DNA from: Lathyrus oleraceus | Taxonomy: Eukaryota; Streptophyta; Magnoliopsida; Fabales; Fabaceae | Assembly (NCBI RefSeq): GCF_024323335.1 | Contig: NC_066581.1 | Span: forward strand, 292,774,536 to 292,838,535 | Length of the DNA: 64,000 nt | Direction: 5' to 3' | In this document: positions 1 to 10,779 of the stretch, piece by piece | Numbering within the stretch: the stretch's first letter is position 1 | Layout: each line of letters begins with the position of its first letter | Translations under genes and position numbers: made by a program | Notes under the pieces: model-generated | The model's database searches: none | What the model was told of the DNA's origin: nothing | Seen by the model: the letters and a program-made list of their open reading frames with translations, nothing else

Positions 1-2302
1 TCTCTTTTCATTCTCGGCCACCAAAATAACTTTTTCAAATCATGATACATCTTCGTAGCCCCAGGATGAATACTCAGGCCACTACGATGTCCTTCCTCAA
101 GAATACTCTTCTTAAGTTCGGTAACATCCGGAATACACACCCGATTACCAAATTTCAAAACACCATTCTCATCGACTCTGAATTCACCACCTTGACCTTG
201 ATTCACTAGAGTCAACTTATCAACCAAAAGCACATCGGATTTCTGACGCTCTCTAATCTCATCCAGAATACCACTCGTTAACTTCAACATTCCCAATTTA
301 ACACTATTGTGACTACTCTCGCACACCAAACTCAAGTCTCTAAACTGCTCAATTAAATCCAATTCCTTAACCATTAACATAGACATATGCAATGATTTCC
401 GACTCAATGCATCAGCCACTACGTTTGCTTTACCCGGATGGTAATTCAAACCAAAGTCATAATCCTTCAGAAACTCTAACCATCTCCTCTGTCTCATATT
501 CAGCTCTTTCTGATCAAACAAATACTTTAAACTTTTATGGTCTTGAAAACCTCAAATCTTGACCCGTACAAGTAATGCCTCCATAACTTCAGAACAAATA
601 CCACAGCTGCCAACTCTAAATCGTGTGTCGGATAGTTCCTCTCATGAACCTTCAGTTGTCTCGAAGCATAAGCTACAACCTGCTTATTCTGCATCAAAAC
701 ACCACCCAAACCCAACAATGAAGCATCACAGTAAACCTCAAATGGTTCCGACGGACTTGGTAATATCAGAATAGGAGCAGTAGTTAACCTTCTCTTTAAC
801 TCTTGGAAACCTTCTTCACATTTTGAGTCCCAAACAAACGCTTGCCCCTTTCTAGTCAACATCGTCAACGGTAACGCCAACTTAGAAAATCCCTCAATGA
901 ATTTCCTATAATAACCTGCAAGTCCAAGAAAACTCCTTATCTCAGAAACTGACTTCGGAGCTTCCCACTTAGATACCGCTTCTATCTTAGAAGGATCAAC
1001 AACAACACCACCTCTTGAAACCACATGACCAAGAAAACTAACCTCTTCTAACCAAAATTCACACTTGGACAGTTTAGCAAATAACTTCTTTTCTCGTAGA
1101 ACTCCTAAAACCACTCTCAAATGTTCAGCATGCTCTTCTTCAGATTTCGAATACACCAAAATATCGTCAATAAACACCACAACAAACTTGTCTAGGTACG
1201 GATGGAAAATCCTATTCATATACTCCATAAATACCCCAGGCGCATTAGTCAAACCAAAAGGCATTACAGAATACTCATAATGTCCATACCTTGTTCTGAA
1301 AGCAGTCTTCTGAATATCCTCAGTTTTCACACGTATCTGATGATACCCCGATCTCAAATCTATTTTGCTGAACACACTCGCACCAACCAACTGATCCATC
1401 AAATCATCAATCCTCGGCAAAGGATACCGATTCTTGATCGTCACTTTATTCAGTTGCCTGTAGTCCACACACAACCTCATAGTACCTTCTTTCTTCTTAA
1501 CCAATAACACTGGTGCGTCCCACGGTGACACACTCGGACGAATAAATTTCTTATCCAACATATCTTCCAGCTGACTCTTTAATTCAGTTAACTCAACAGC
1601 AGACATACGGTACGGAGCCATCGATATCGGCCTAGTACCAGGTACCAAATCAATCGAGAACTCAACTTCACGCTCTGGCGGTAATTCATTCACTTCTTCA
1701 GGAAACATATCAGGAAAATCACACACCACGGCTAGATCGCAAATCACCAGTTTATCTTTAGCCTCCAAAGTCGCTAACAGCATAAACAACTCTGCCCCAT
1801 CTGCTACTGCCTCATCATAGGGAGTGTAATACTTCGACAGCTTTGTGAACTTAGCAGCATACTCAGTAACAGACCGGTTGCCCTGCTTCAATTCTAAGAA
1901 CTCTATCTCTTTCTTTCCTCTGACATCCTCTGGAAAGTACTTCCTCAGGAATCTCTCTCTGAACACCGCCCAAGTGATCTCAGCACTCCCAGCAGCTTCC
2001 AACTCAGTGCGGGCAGCAACCCACCAATCATCTGCTTCCTCTGACAGCATATGCGTACCGAACCTGACCTTCTGGTTATCGGCACACTCAGTCACTCGGA
2101 AGATCCTCTCGATCTCCTTCAACCACTTCTGAGCATCATCTGGATCGTATGCTCCCTTGAACATTGGAGGATTGTTCTTCTGGAACTCACTCAGTTGACG
2201 AGCAGCTCCCAATCCCACAACATTCGGATTCCCTCCAAGTACTCCAGCTAGCATACCCAGAGCCTCAGCAATCGCAGCATCGTCTCTACCTCTTCCAGTC
2301 AT
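1..2302 (-). pseudogene. gag-pol remnant of element C with in-frame internal deletion
   Basis: The ATG is at 2302 and an open frame of 591 codons runs to 527. It encodes Gag residues 1 to about 165 and then jumps directly into the pre-RT linker. The three CCHC knuckles and the aspartic protease present in element A are missing. The junction, CCTCAT at 1810-1815, equals a 7-bp word that flanks the corresponding 909-bp block in element A (38564-38570 and 39473-39479); 909 is a multiple of three, which explains why the frame stays open. RT is complete, including the FIDD active-site motif. A one-base loss near 541-545 shifts the frame inside RNase H, just where intact copies have the third catalytic Asp. 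Positions 1-526 continue in another frame with the rest of RNase H and the start of integrase. Confidence 0.9.
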
Positions 2303-2412
2303 CTCTATTCTGAGTTAATCCAACAAGCTAAAACAATAAGTACTGATAGGGTTACACAACACCTATCACATACAGGGAAACAGAATAATTACGACTCGAC
2401 TCGATCGACTAT

Positions 2413-2424
2413 GCTCTGATACCA
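2413..2424 (-). other. Primer binding site of element C (initiator tRNA-Met)
   Basis: On the minus strand the site reads TGGTATCAGAGC, the usual plant complement of the initiator tRNA-Met 3' end, separated by 4 nt (CTAA on the plus strand) from the LTR. It fixes the minus orientation of the element. Confidence 0.9.
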
Positions 2425-3100
2425 CTAATGTAACACCCTTCTAAAATACCCCAATAATTAATTAAAACAACAAAATATAAATCAGAGTAGATATGAAATT
2501 TCAGGGTGTCACACTTGACACTTCACACCATTCATCAAAATAACTGGTCATGCTCATTTATTAATTAAAACAAGGCATTGCACAATCCGCAGCGGATAGA
2601 AATCTAACAACATGTAAACCATGTAATCACATTACAGGTAAAACTGTTCAACAACCACAATGAAAACAAAGTAAACATCCCGTCCCGATGTTACATATAC
2701 CAGAGCATGACCCACTAAGGAACTACACTAGACTCCAAGCACTAGCTTCTACTCAATCACTGCTCGTTACCTGAAACATAGTTGTAAGGGTGAGTTCCTC
2801 AATCGATATAATAAGCATTATAGAATATCATGTAATGCTAAGTAAATTAACACATTCATCACCCTAATCAGATCACACATTCAGCAACGGCAACATCAAC
2901 TCAAAATCATACTCAACACAAACACAAAACACACGTATAATATTGGAATACATTCATTCATATTATATGCCATACATACATTATGCAATGAGACTCCATG
3001 CATGCGGTACCGACTATTCGTGAACACTTAGTTCAACCTCACCGATCAAACCCAGATACGGCTACCAAGCTCACTAGTCCCACTCATTTGAGACCTAGTG

Positions 3101-3308
3101 ACTCACTCACTAATTCCTCACCATGGGAATTAGCTACCACCATAAAGGCCATGCTATGCACGCTAAATCACCTAGCATGCAAACATCAACAACAATCCAC
3201 AATAACTCACTCACTAATTCCTCACCATGGGAATTAGCTACCACCATAAAGGCTATGCTATGCACGCTAAATCACCTAGCATGCAACCATCAACAACAAT
3301 CCACAATG
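3101..3308. repeat. 104-bp tandem duplication in the LTR of C
   Basis: Two nearly identical units start at 3101 and 3205. Each contains CTAATTCC and GGAATTAG, an 8-bp inverted repeat around an 8-nt loop. The same pair of units occurs in both B LTRs, starting at 31785/31889 and 52557/52661. The A LTRs have three irregularly spaced copies of the core, e.g. at 34064, 34247 and 34343. Confidence 0.85.
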
Positions 3309-3591
3309 GACCTATGCTCACACTCTAAGCCATAAACAGTCCATCCACAATTGCATACATAATAGATATATTCACAGCATTATGCATACCATCATACATC
3401 ATCAGCATATTTATCACAGAATCATATCATGCCAAATAATAAATCACAGTATTAGCACACTCTACTAATACCTATACTGCTCAAAACAACGGGAAATGAT
3501 CCCTACTATATCATACGTCAGCTAAATTACATCACTCAGCTGAAACGACCAAAACTGCACAACAACAACTCAGAAAAACTCAAACTTCTGC

Positions 3592-3884
3592 CCATACACG
3601 TATGCCTCATGCCCATACGCGTATGGCACAATTCCTAGCCAAGCCCATACGCGTATGGCCTGTCTCATACGCGTATGATACGCGTACCACTTCTCCCATA
3701 CGCGTACCAACAGAGACAAAACTACGTCAGAACATCATCTTCTTCATTCATACGTGTATGGCCTCACCCCATACGCGTACCACTCACAGGCTACACGTAA
3801 GCACACGCGTATGGCGCGTATCAGCACCAGTCTGCTCCTCTCCAGGCCATCTCATACGCGTATGGCCTAGTGTCATACGCGTAT
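3592..3884. repeat. CATACGCGTATG palindrome cluster in the LTR of C
   Basis: About ten full, degenerate or half copies of the 12-bp self-complementary word CATACGCGTATG, some fused (for example a full copy followed by ATACGCGTACC). The B LTRs have the same cluster with fewer units (32281-32459 and 53052-53231), so units are gained or lost. Role unknown; the ACGCGT core resembles CGCG-box elements bound by plant CAMTA factors (known for the motif, inferred here). Confidence 0.88.
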
Positions 3885-4311
3885 GACCAGAAACCAAATT
3901 TCAGATCTGCTATGGGTTTTTCTCTGCTACGAGATTTCTCAAATCCAACCTTCCACAGTCCAATTTTTTACACAGCATTCGTTCATATTATCTAACACAG
4001 ATCATACTCATTCAATTCCAAAATTTCTAACCTTATTACATCTAATTCCTACGAATTTTCTTCAATTATATACCCATATCTCATTCATCCATAAGTTCAC
4101 AATTTGCAACATTCATCATCCAAATTAGAGTCAATTCAATGGCTTATCACTACCCATTGCATGTTAACCCATAATACCCATTAAACGACGATAAACCCCC
4201 CTTACCTGAGTTAATCCGGCGAATCCTTTAACTTCAAGCTTTTCCCTTCTTCAACCCTTGTTCTCTTGCTCTTCCTCTCTGCCCTTTTTTCCACTTTTGA
4301 GTCGCTTCTCT

Positions 4312-4327
4312 GTTTTCACGTGAAAAC
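4312..4327. promoter_or_regulatory. G-box palindrome in the LTR of C
   Basis: GTTTTCACGTGAAAAC is a perfect 16-bp palindrome around the G-box CACGTG, a bHLH/bZIP target in plants. A 12-14 bp version sits at the same place in all B and A LTRs (32886-32899, 53658-53671, 35375-35386, 41955-41966, 48536-48547), a few dozen bases downstream of an AT-rich TATA-like stretch where one is visible. Regulatory use is inferred. Confidence 0.5.
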
Positions 4328-4475
4328 CCTTTTTTTTACCCAATGGGACTCTTTTCTGATTCCAACTTTATATTCCAATAATAATAATCCAATAATATTC
4401 CAATTATTTAATTAAATTAATAAATATACTATTAACTTAAATTAAATAATTATCATATTTTATCGGGGTGTTACA

Positions 4476-5472
4476 CCAACAGAATAAGCCAAAATACCAA
4501 GAAGTGTAGTTGGATTCAACAAGTATGTTTCTAAGCAAAATAGGGGTATGGGAAGCAAAGTGCTGGGCTTTATGGCTAAGCCTAATAGAATTTGCAAAGG
4601 GACATGTGAAAAAAATCAGCACTCACTCTCTTCTCTACACATCATCTTCCAATTTTCATGTCAAAACAGAACCACCAGTGGAGCTCCGGTACCACGCGTC
4701 GGAGGCGGCAGAGTTGGCCAAAATCAAGAAAAAGCAACACTTTATTACTCCTCTCAACCTCTTCTATCCTAATGCCTTATCCATTCTAACCACAAATTAA
4801 TTAATTCTGGAAATTGAGCCATTAAAGTCAAGAACCCTAAGCACAAAGTCTGAAATTAAATGGAGGTGGAGGAGAATCAAACCATCAAACCTTAGGGTTT
4901 TGATTCTCCAATACATAAGCTACAATGTGGTATCAAAATTTTAGCAAACAAGCAAAGATGAAAATTCACCGACCCGTAAGACAGAGAATTATCTTAGAAC
5001 TTGTTGAAATTTGGAGGTGGTGAAGATGAAGAAGAGAAAACTAGAGGTATGCTACTTTGAACCTTTAATCTTCTACTTCTACTATGAACTCCTCCCCTTC
5101 AAATCAACACTGAAAAATTCTAAATTGAATTGTTGTTGGTGGTGTTGAATATGTGAATATAGGGATGATTATTGAGTGCAAGAGGTTTAGCTTAATTGAT
5201 AACAAACTTCAATGTGAAGCTTTCTCCAATGGTGGTTTGAGCTTTGGTGTAGGGAGAGGAATTGGAGAAGATGAAGTGAGAAAAGTTGAATTTGCAATCA
5301 GTAATTTGAGAGTCATCAAGTTCTGAGTTTTTGCTCCCTCTTGTGTTTATATAGGTTACAGGTTTGGATGCAATGGAGGTTCGGAGTTAGTTTTGATGTG
5401 GCTTGGAATGAGTTAAATGAGGCTTGGAATTAGTTAAAATGGTTTGGAATTAGTTTGAAGAGGTTTGGAGTT
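4476..5472 (-). repeat. Distal part of the F 3' LTR (promoter and downstream)
   Basis: This 1-kb stretch between C and D has no ORF of interest. On the minus strand it carries CTATATAAACAC (TATA box 5346-5353), placed as expected for the core promoter of an LTR whose U3 lies at 56059-57391. C cut it on the left. The assignment is by context and not by alignment to a second copy. Confidence 0.6.
5346..5353 (-). promoter_or_regulatory. TATA box of the F LTR
   Basis: TATATAAA on the minus strand, about 120 nt from the D insertion point, followed on that strand by CACAAGAGGGAG. Predicted by motif and position only. Confidence 0.5.
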
Positions 5473-5527
5473 TGTAGCAGTAAATTCATGACCATTAAAT
5501 TATGGATAAACGTAACGTCAATAAAAC

Positions 5528-5538
5528 CAGAGTCGCCA
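5528..5538 (-). other. PBS-like word inside the D LTR
   Basis: TGGCGACTCTG on the minus strand lies about 55 nt inside the LTR end and repeats the first 11 nt of the true D PBS (28551-28567). It is altered by one base in the 5' LTR (near 28634-28643), and TGGCGACTC is kept in E (11946-11954). Confidence 0.7.
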
Positions 5539-8500
5539 CCGCGCTTTTATTGTTTCCAAAGGAAAAGGGAAAAGTATGAATAAAACCCAAAGATAAGAAG
5601 TTTGAAAATCAAAATTAATAAAATGCCAGATATTACAGCTAAGGGGGTTGGTTACACAGAGGGAAGGTGTTAGCACCCAAAGTGTCCTAGGTACTCCTAG
5701 GGAGCCATTTTTTATGTGTATATGTGTTTTTGGTATAAGAGATGTTTGCAATAAAATAGAGTGTCGGGATGAGAAAAGAATTCATTAATTATATTTTTAT
5801 GTTTGACAAGACAATGAGACTTGTGCCTACGTACCAACATAAAAATGAGGGATCAAAATCTCGTAGTTCATGGTATCAATTTCAAAATGAGTAGATTTCT
5901 TTTAATCAAAAATTAAGTTTACAAGAGGCATAAAGGAGCCTAAAAGAGTTTGAATGAGTGTTAGTTCTTTTTGTCTTTTGAAATTTTTAGTCAATATGGT
6001 TAAGTTCATTTACAAGTTTGATTTATGAAAAGAATTGACAAAAAGCAATGACATAAGGCCAAAGTTTCTAGTTTGCAATAAAGTCTCAGGTTTGAAATTG
6101 CAAGAAAAGAATTTTGAAAAAAGGGAGAGATTTTGAAATTTAAGAAGTGGGAGAAGATGAAGATGATATCCTAAGCATGAAATTAAAGGTTAAGAGTTGA
6201 AAAGATCTGACCAATGGGATGCAATCAAATAGACAAGAATGTCATATAGAAAACCCATTTCTCCTTTGGACTTTGAATCAAGCAATAATCAGCAAGCAAA
6301 TAATAATATGAAGAGCAATGCAACAAATAAAGATGGTCACATCCAAGCAAGCAAATTCCACAACAAGCAGTCTTCTTTGTCTTCTCATGTATCTGATGAC
6401 ACACTCCTTAGTTGGCTCAGAATAAGGTATTAGACACAGGTTCAAGACAACAATTGCATCAAGACCATGTAGCAGATGAATTCATGTGGATCCCAATACT
6501 TGCATTAGATGAAAACTCAAATCACAATAACTTGGTCTCAAAAATGTTGGCATTGGCCAAGTCCTTTTGCATAGGGGATGTTGCCTAATTCTAAGTCCAA
6601 AAGCTCATATCAAATCCAATAGTCCACACAAACATTTTTAAAGGTTTTTGTTGTTTATTAAGTATTTTAGGGTCCTAAGACCACAATCACAAACAAAATA
6701 CACAAACAAATATATACAATCACAATATATGGCTCAAGTGAGCAAAGTGAAAATGACATGAATATAAACAAGTTAAATGATATGTAAATGTAAAATGAAA
6801 TGGTAAATGACTTAAATTTAAATTGCGTAAAGTAAATGACTTAAAAATAAAAGGAATAATAATAAAAGTTAGTCAAATGTTAGTTGATTAGATGTTAGTG
6901 ATGTTTTGCTTTTCAATTGATTAAGTCATTCTTTGGAGAACACTCAACCCTCTATTCACAAGCATGGATCCTTGAACCAAGACATCTTCCAAAGGAAGGA
7001 AAAAAGACCAAGTTTCTACACAATACTGTAATACCCCAATTTTGGCCCTAAGATCCCTCATGGCATCATAACCTTGCATTTGCAAAGCCTCAAGGATCAT
7101 GAGCATCTTGGTTCCCTTTGCCTTTTCATGAGACCCCTTGTGAGTGGTTTGAGATCACCAAGCATGCTTGAATTTTTATATCATTGCTTTTCTCATTTTA
7201 TTTACTAACCAAAAGCAAAAAAATATGTCACTAACATTTCTTGTTTGTAGCTTGAAAAATCACACAGTCTAAAAGCTTCTAGGAGATCCTTTGTGCAATG
7301 ATAAGGTCAAGAGGAGATGAAAGAAAGCATGGTAATGGTTCCCAAAGCTCTCATCTATCAAATATGCTTCCCAAGTATCTCAATTCATCATTTTGATCAA
7401 AGCAAGTCAAAGGGTTTGAGGTTTGTTTCCCAAGGAAGCTCTAATTCATCTAATCATCAACAATGCCTTGCTCATGAATCAACCTCAACTCATGGTCAAA
7501 TACAATCAAGGGAAGTTATATAGTTCATAATTTCATGCATATTTGAACTTATTTGAGTTCCATCAATCATCTATTCATCAAGGTATGAGTTGTGGACTTG
7601 AGAAGTTGATCAGTCAATTCATCTGATTATCTTGAAATGCACTGAGACCTAACGTTTTATGTGTTGGTCAAATGGAGATGACCCCAAGAGCAAAAAATTT
7701 CTTAAGCACAATATGAACAACTCTCATGTTCATCAAAATTTTATTTGAAACTTGGAAGGTCATCTTCCATCCCAAGACATTATAGGTCATTTTGACTGAA
7801 ACCCTAATTTTGGGTCAACTTCCCAAGAACATAACTCATTCATTTTTCATGATTTTGGGATGAGACTTAATGCATTGTAAATATTATTATGTCTAATTCA
7901 AATGTTATGTTGAGAAAAATTTCAAAATCTCAAAAGAAATACATGTGATAATGCAAAACATTATAGGTCACTTTGGGCCAAATGCATTGAAATGTGAAAA
8001 AGTCCAACTTCAAGTGCCCATAACTTCTTCATTAAAACTCCAAATGATGCAAAATTTTAGTCCAAATTGATTATCTTGAAAATATCTACAACTTTCATGT
8101 TTAATATTGTATCATTTGGAGCTTGCATCATTGAGACAAAGGGGCTTGAACATTGGCCAAATTTGGAAACTTCACATATGCATGTTTTGCACCCTACACT
8201 TCAAGCTCAAATTTCTTTAATTTCCAAGGCCCAATTGGAGTTTTGATCAACATAGCATTTGTTCCTTATGCAACAAGCTTTCTAACCATTACTCATAAGG
8301 TGGTATTTGGAGTTTGGAAGCACCATTTTCGAAGACATGAAAAATTAAGTGCATTTTGTGAAAGCTATCTCAATTGCCATGCATGAGCTGATTACACTTA
8401 ATATACACGTCCATTTGCCTTTCACATGAACTCAGCAGGTTATTTCAGCCTTCATTGGGCCTTCCACATGCTCACACAAGCCCATGCAATGCAAAATCCA

Positions 8501-8545
8501 TTTGCCATGCACACGAGTTAGCTCATGCATTCAACTCTCTCCATC

Positions 8546-8553
8546 TATAAATA
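8546..8553 (+). promoter_or_regulatory. TATA box of solo LTR E
   Basis: CTATAAATACC on the plus strand, 1.5 kb from the LTR start, the position expected for a long Ogre U3. It agrees with the plus orientation of E. Confidence 0.55.
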
Positions 8554-10650
8554 CCATGCCTTACCTTCACAATTCTCCAACCTGAAGGTGCCTGAAATAC
8601 TGCAAGATTGAATCCCCAGCCATACCTAAAGGAACAACTCCATTTTTCTCCAAAAATTCAGATCTGAAATTCAATTGCATTTGGTTGAATTTTCAGATCT
8701 AAAGTTCCTAGACCTTCACCATTTGATCTATTGAAGTTTCTGTTTGCAAAAGGAACCAAAGAGAGTGACTCAATTCTTCACAATCCAAAGATTTTGCTCC
8801 ACTGAATTTTGCTTCGAATCTCATCATACTTTGCTCCATTTGCCTTGATATTGTGTTGTCTGAAGTCCTCTTTATTGAGGCATCCTTATTGTGTGCTTAA
8901 TTGTTGAAATCGAGCAAGTTCAGTTGAACACCACCAAACTTCCATCTCTGATTTCTCTCTTAATAGGAATCTAGAGTGGAAGTGAGTGGCATAGGAGTGA
9001 TGTACATCACTTCACCTTTCGAATGGTGCCTGGATCGTTCATTTTAGTAAGCATTTGAAACTCTGTGTTTTTTTATCTTCATCGGAGCTCAATGGAGAAG
9101 ACGGTGGCGCTGGCCACCGTCTCATTTCCAGATCAATTGTGAGCCGTTGGATGCATTTCCCAGTTTATATCACAACCATCAGATCTTATGACTTTTGATA
9201 ATGTGCCATGTGATTCATTTGACTAAGGACCTTGGTGGAAGCGCGCTCAAAGGCCGTGTGATGTGCCAGCTCAACTAATGAGCCATCATCCAACGCCTCT
9301 CCTTTTTTCATATTTTCTTATTTCTGATTTTATTTTCTTTTATTTCTTTTAATTCCATTTTATTTCTAAAATCCATATCTCTTTTATTATTGGTCTAGAA
9401 AATATGGGACCAATTGCATTATTTCTCTTTTAATTTCTAGTTTTTAAAAATGATTTTTAATATTTTTTATTTTATCATTTGCTATTTTTTTAATAATTTT
9501 ATCTTTTCTAGTTATTTTTAATTCATTTTAAATAGTTTTTGATATTCAAAAAATACAAAAATATTTTCCTAACTTCTTTGAATGATGATTGATCTATGAA
9601 AAATATTCTCATCAATTTATTAATTGATTTGAGATTTATTTGAGATTTTAGTTCAATTAGGTAATTTTTATTCATCTTTAATTGATTTAAAATAGTTTTT
9701 GACTTTTAAAAATGCTGAAATTTTTTGTCAAACTTTGTTTGACCTTGTTGAACTTGAGATAATTTACTTGGACTTTTCAAAGTTGATTTGAAATGAATTT
9801 GAAGTTTGACCTTTCTTTAATATTTTAATTCAAGTTTATTTTCAAATATTAAAAATGCCAAAAATATTTTGTTTATTTTTTGACTTCCAATCTTCATCTC
9901 ACTTCTGTTTTTTATGGTTTGACCTTGTTCTTCCCTATCTTTGGTCAACATTGGTAGATTGGTACATTCCATTTCATCTAATGCACTTTATTTTCTTCAT
10001 TTCCATTATCCATCTTCTTCTTCTTCTCCTTTTCTTTTTTTTTTAATCAATGACTTAAAGGTTGATAAGTTAGCATTGATTAGGGAGGTTTAATCTTCCT
10101 TGATTCAAATCTAATTCATCTTGATCAAATGATCAAGTGAATGGCTTTGCATTAAGGATATATTGCTTTCTAAATCATGCAAAGGACTTAAACCAATACA
10201 AGATCATTTCTCCTCTTCTTTTTTGGCATGGCAAGTTGCTGGAACTTGGTTCACTAATCAAGACTTCTAACTTGTGTTGTTGCCTACATTATTATTGACC
10301 GGCCTTAGATAGTTGTTACTTCTACATAAGTCCAATTACGATTGCTTAACATAGCGCTAAATTTGCCTTTTGGCACACTAACTACTAATACTAATCATTA
10401 ACTATTAACATTTACTTTTTGCTCATTACTTTTATGCAATTTATTATTCTTATACATATTATTCATTTGCTTTTTCCTTTGCTCACTTGAGCACATGTTT
10501 ATGTTAATGCAATTTGCCTTTTGCTCCCTTGAGTACATAATTGTGTATATACCATTGTGTTTGTGTTTTGTTTTGTTTGTTGTGGACCAAATGCAAAGAA
10601 ATGAACAATTGGACTTAGACTTTAGGATCTTCCCTATGCAAATTTGGAGT

Positions 10651-10779
10651 CAAAGAGCAACTAGGCATTGAGCCTTTAGAGTGCTATAAAAGTAAAAGAG
10701 AAACTAGGTATTGAGCCTTTAGAGTGCTATAAAAGTCAAAGAGCAACTAGGCATGGGGCCTTTAGAGTGCTATAAATGT
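10651..10779 (+). repeat. 43-bp tandem repeat, three copies, in E
   Basis: Units start at 10651, 10694 and 10737. Each has a CTAGG core and ends with AGAGTGCTATAAA. They lie downstream of the promoter, in the transcribed part of the LTR. Confidence 0.85.

Larger units (their letters stand above)
1..4475 (-). mobile_element. Element C: Tekay-like Ty3/gypsy retrotransposon, defective, 5' part only
   Basis: Minus-strand chromovirus-type LTR retrotransposon that runs off the left edge of the window. Its 5' LTR is at 2429-4475, its PBS at 2413-2424, and its gag-pol remnant covers 1-2302. The LTR has the TGTAACACCC...GGGTGTTACA ends shared with elements A and B. The flank after the LTR (4476-4480, CCAAC) should be one copy of the TSD; the other copy lies outside the window. 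C sits in the tail of the F LTR. The LTR is closest to that of B, with the same palindrome word and the same 104-bp duplication. The coding part lacks the nucleocapsid and protease region and has a frameshift in RNase H, so this copy cannot be autonomous. Confidence 0.9.
2429..4475 (-). repeat. 5' LTR of element C (2047 bp)
   Basis: Ends TG...CA, with terminal inverted repeats TGTAACACCC/GGGTGTTACA. Contains a two-copy 104-bp tandem duplication (3101-3308), a cluster of CATACGCGTATG palindromes (3592-3884) and the 16-bp G-box palindrome GTTTTCACGTGAAAAC (4312-4327). It is longer than the 1928-bp LTRs of B, mainly because the palindrome cluster has extra units. Confidence 0.92.

Noticed and set aside
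3592..3884. CRISPR-like spaced short repeats
   Set aside because: Repeat words are 12 bp palindromes inside a plant LTR, spacers are irregular, no cas genes; the same holds for the clusters at 34728, 56294 and 62731.
8153..8386. 77-codon plus-strand ORF that could be a small host gene
   Set aside because: Lies in solo LTR E, AT-rich, no recognisable domain; the expected number of such chance ORFs in 5 kb is high.
9855..10046. Small Phe/Leu-rich ORF resembling a membrane peptide
   Set aside because: Comes from a TTT/CTT-rich stretch of E; no conservation in the matching part of the D LTRs.
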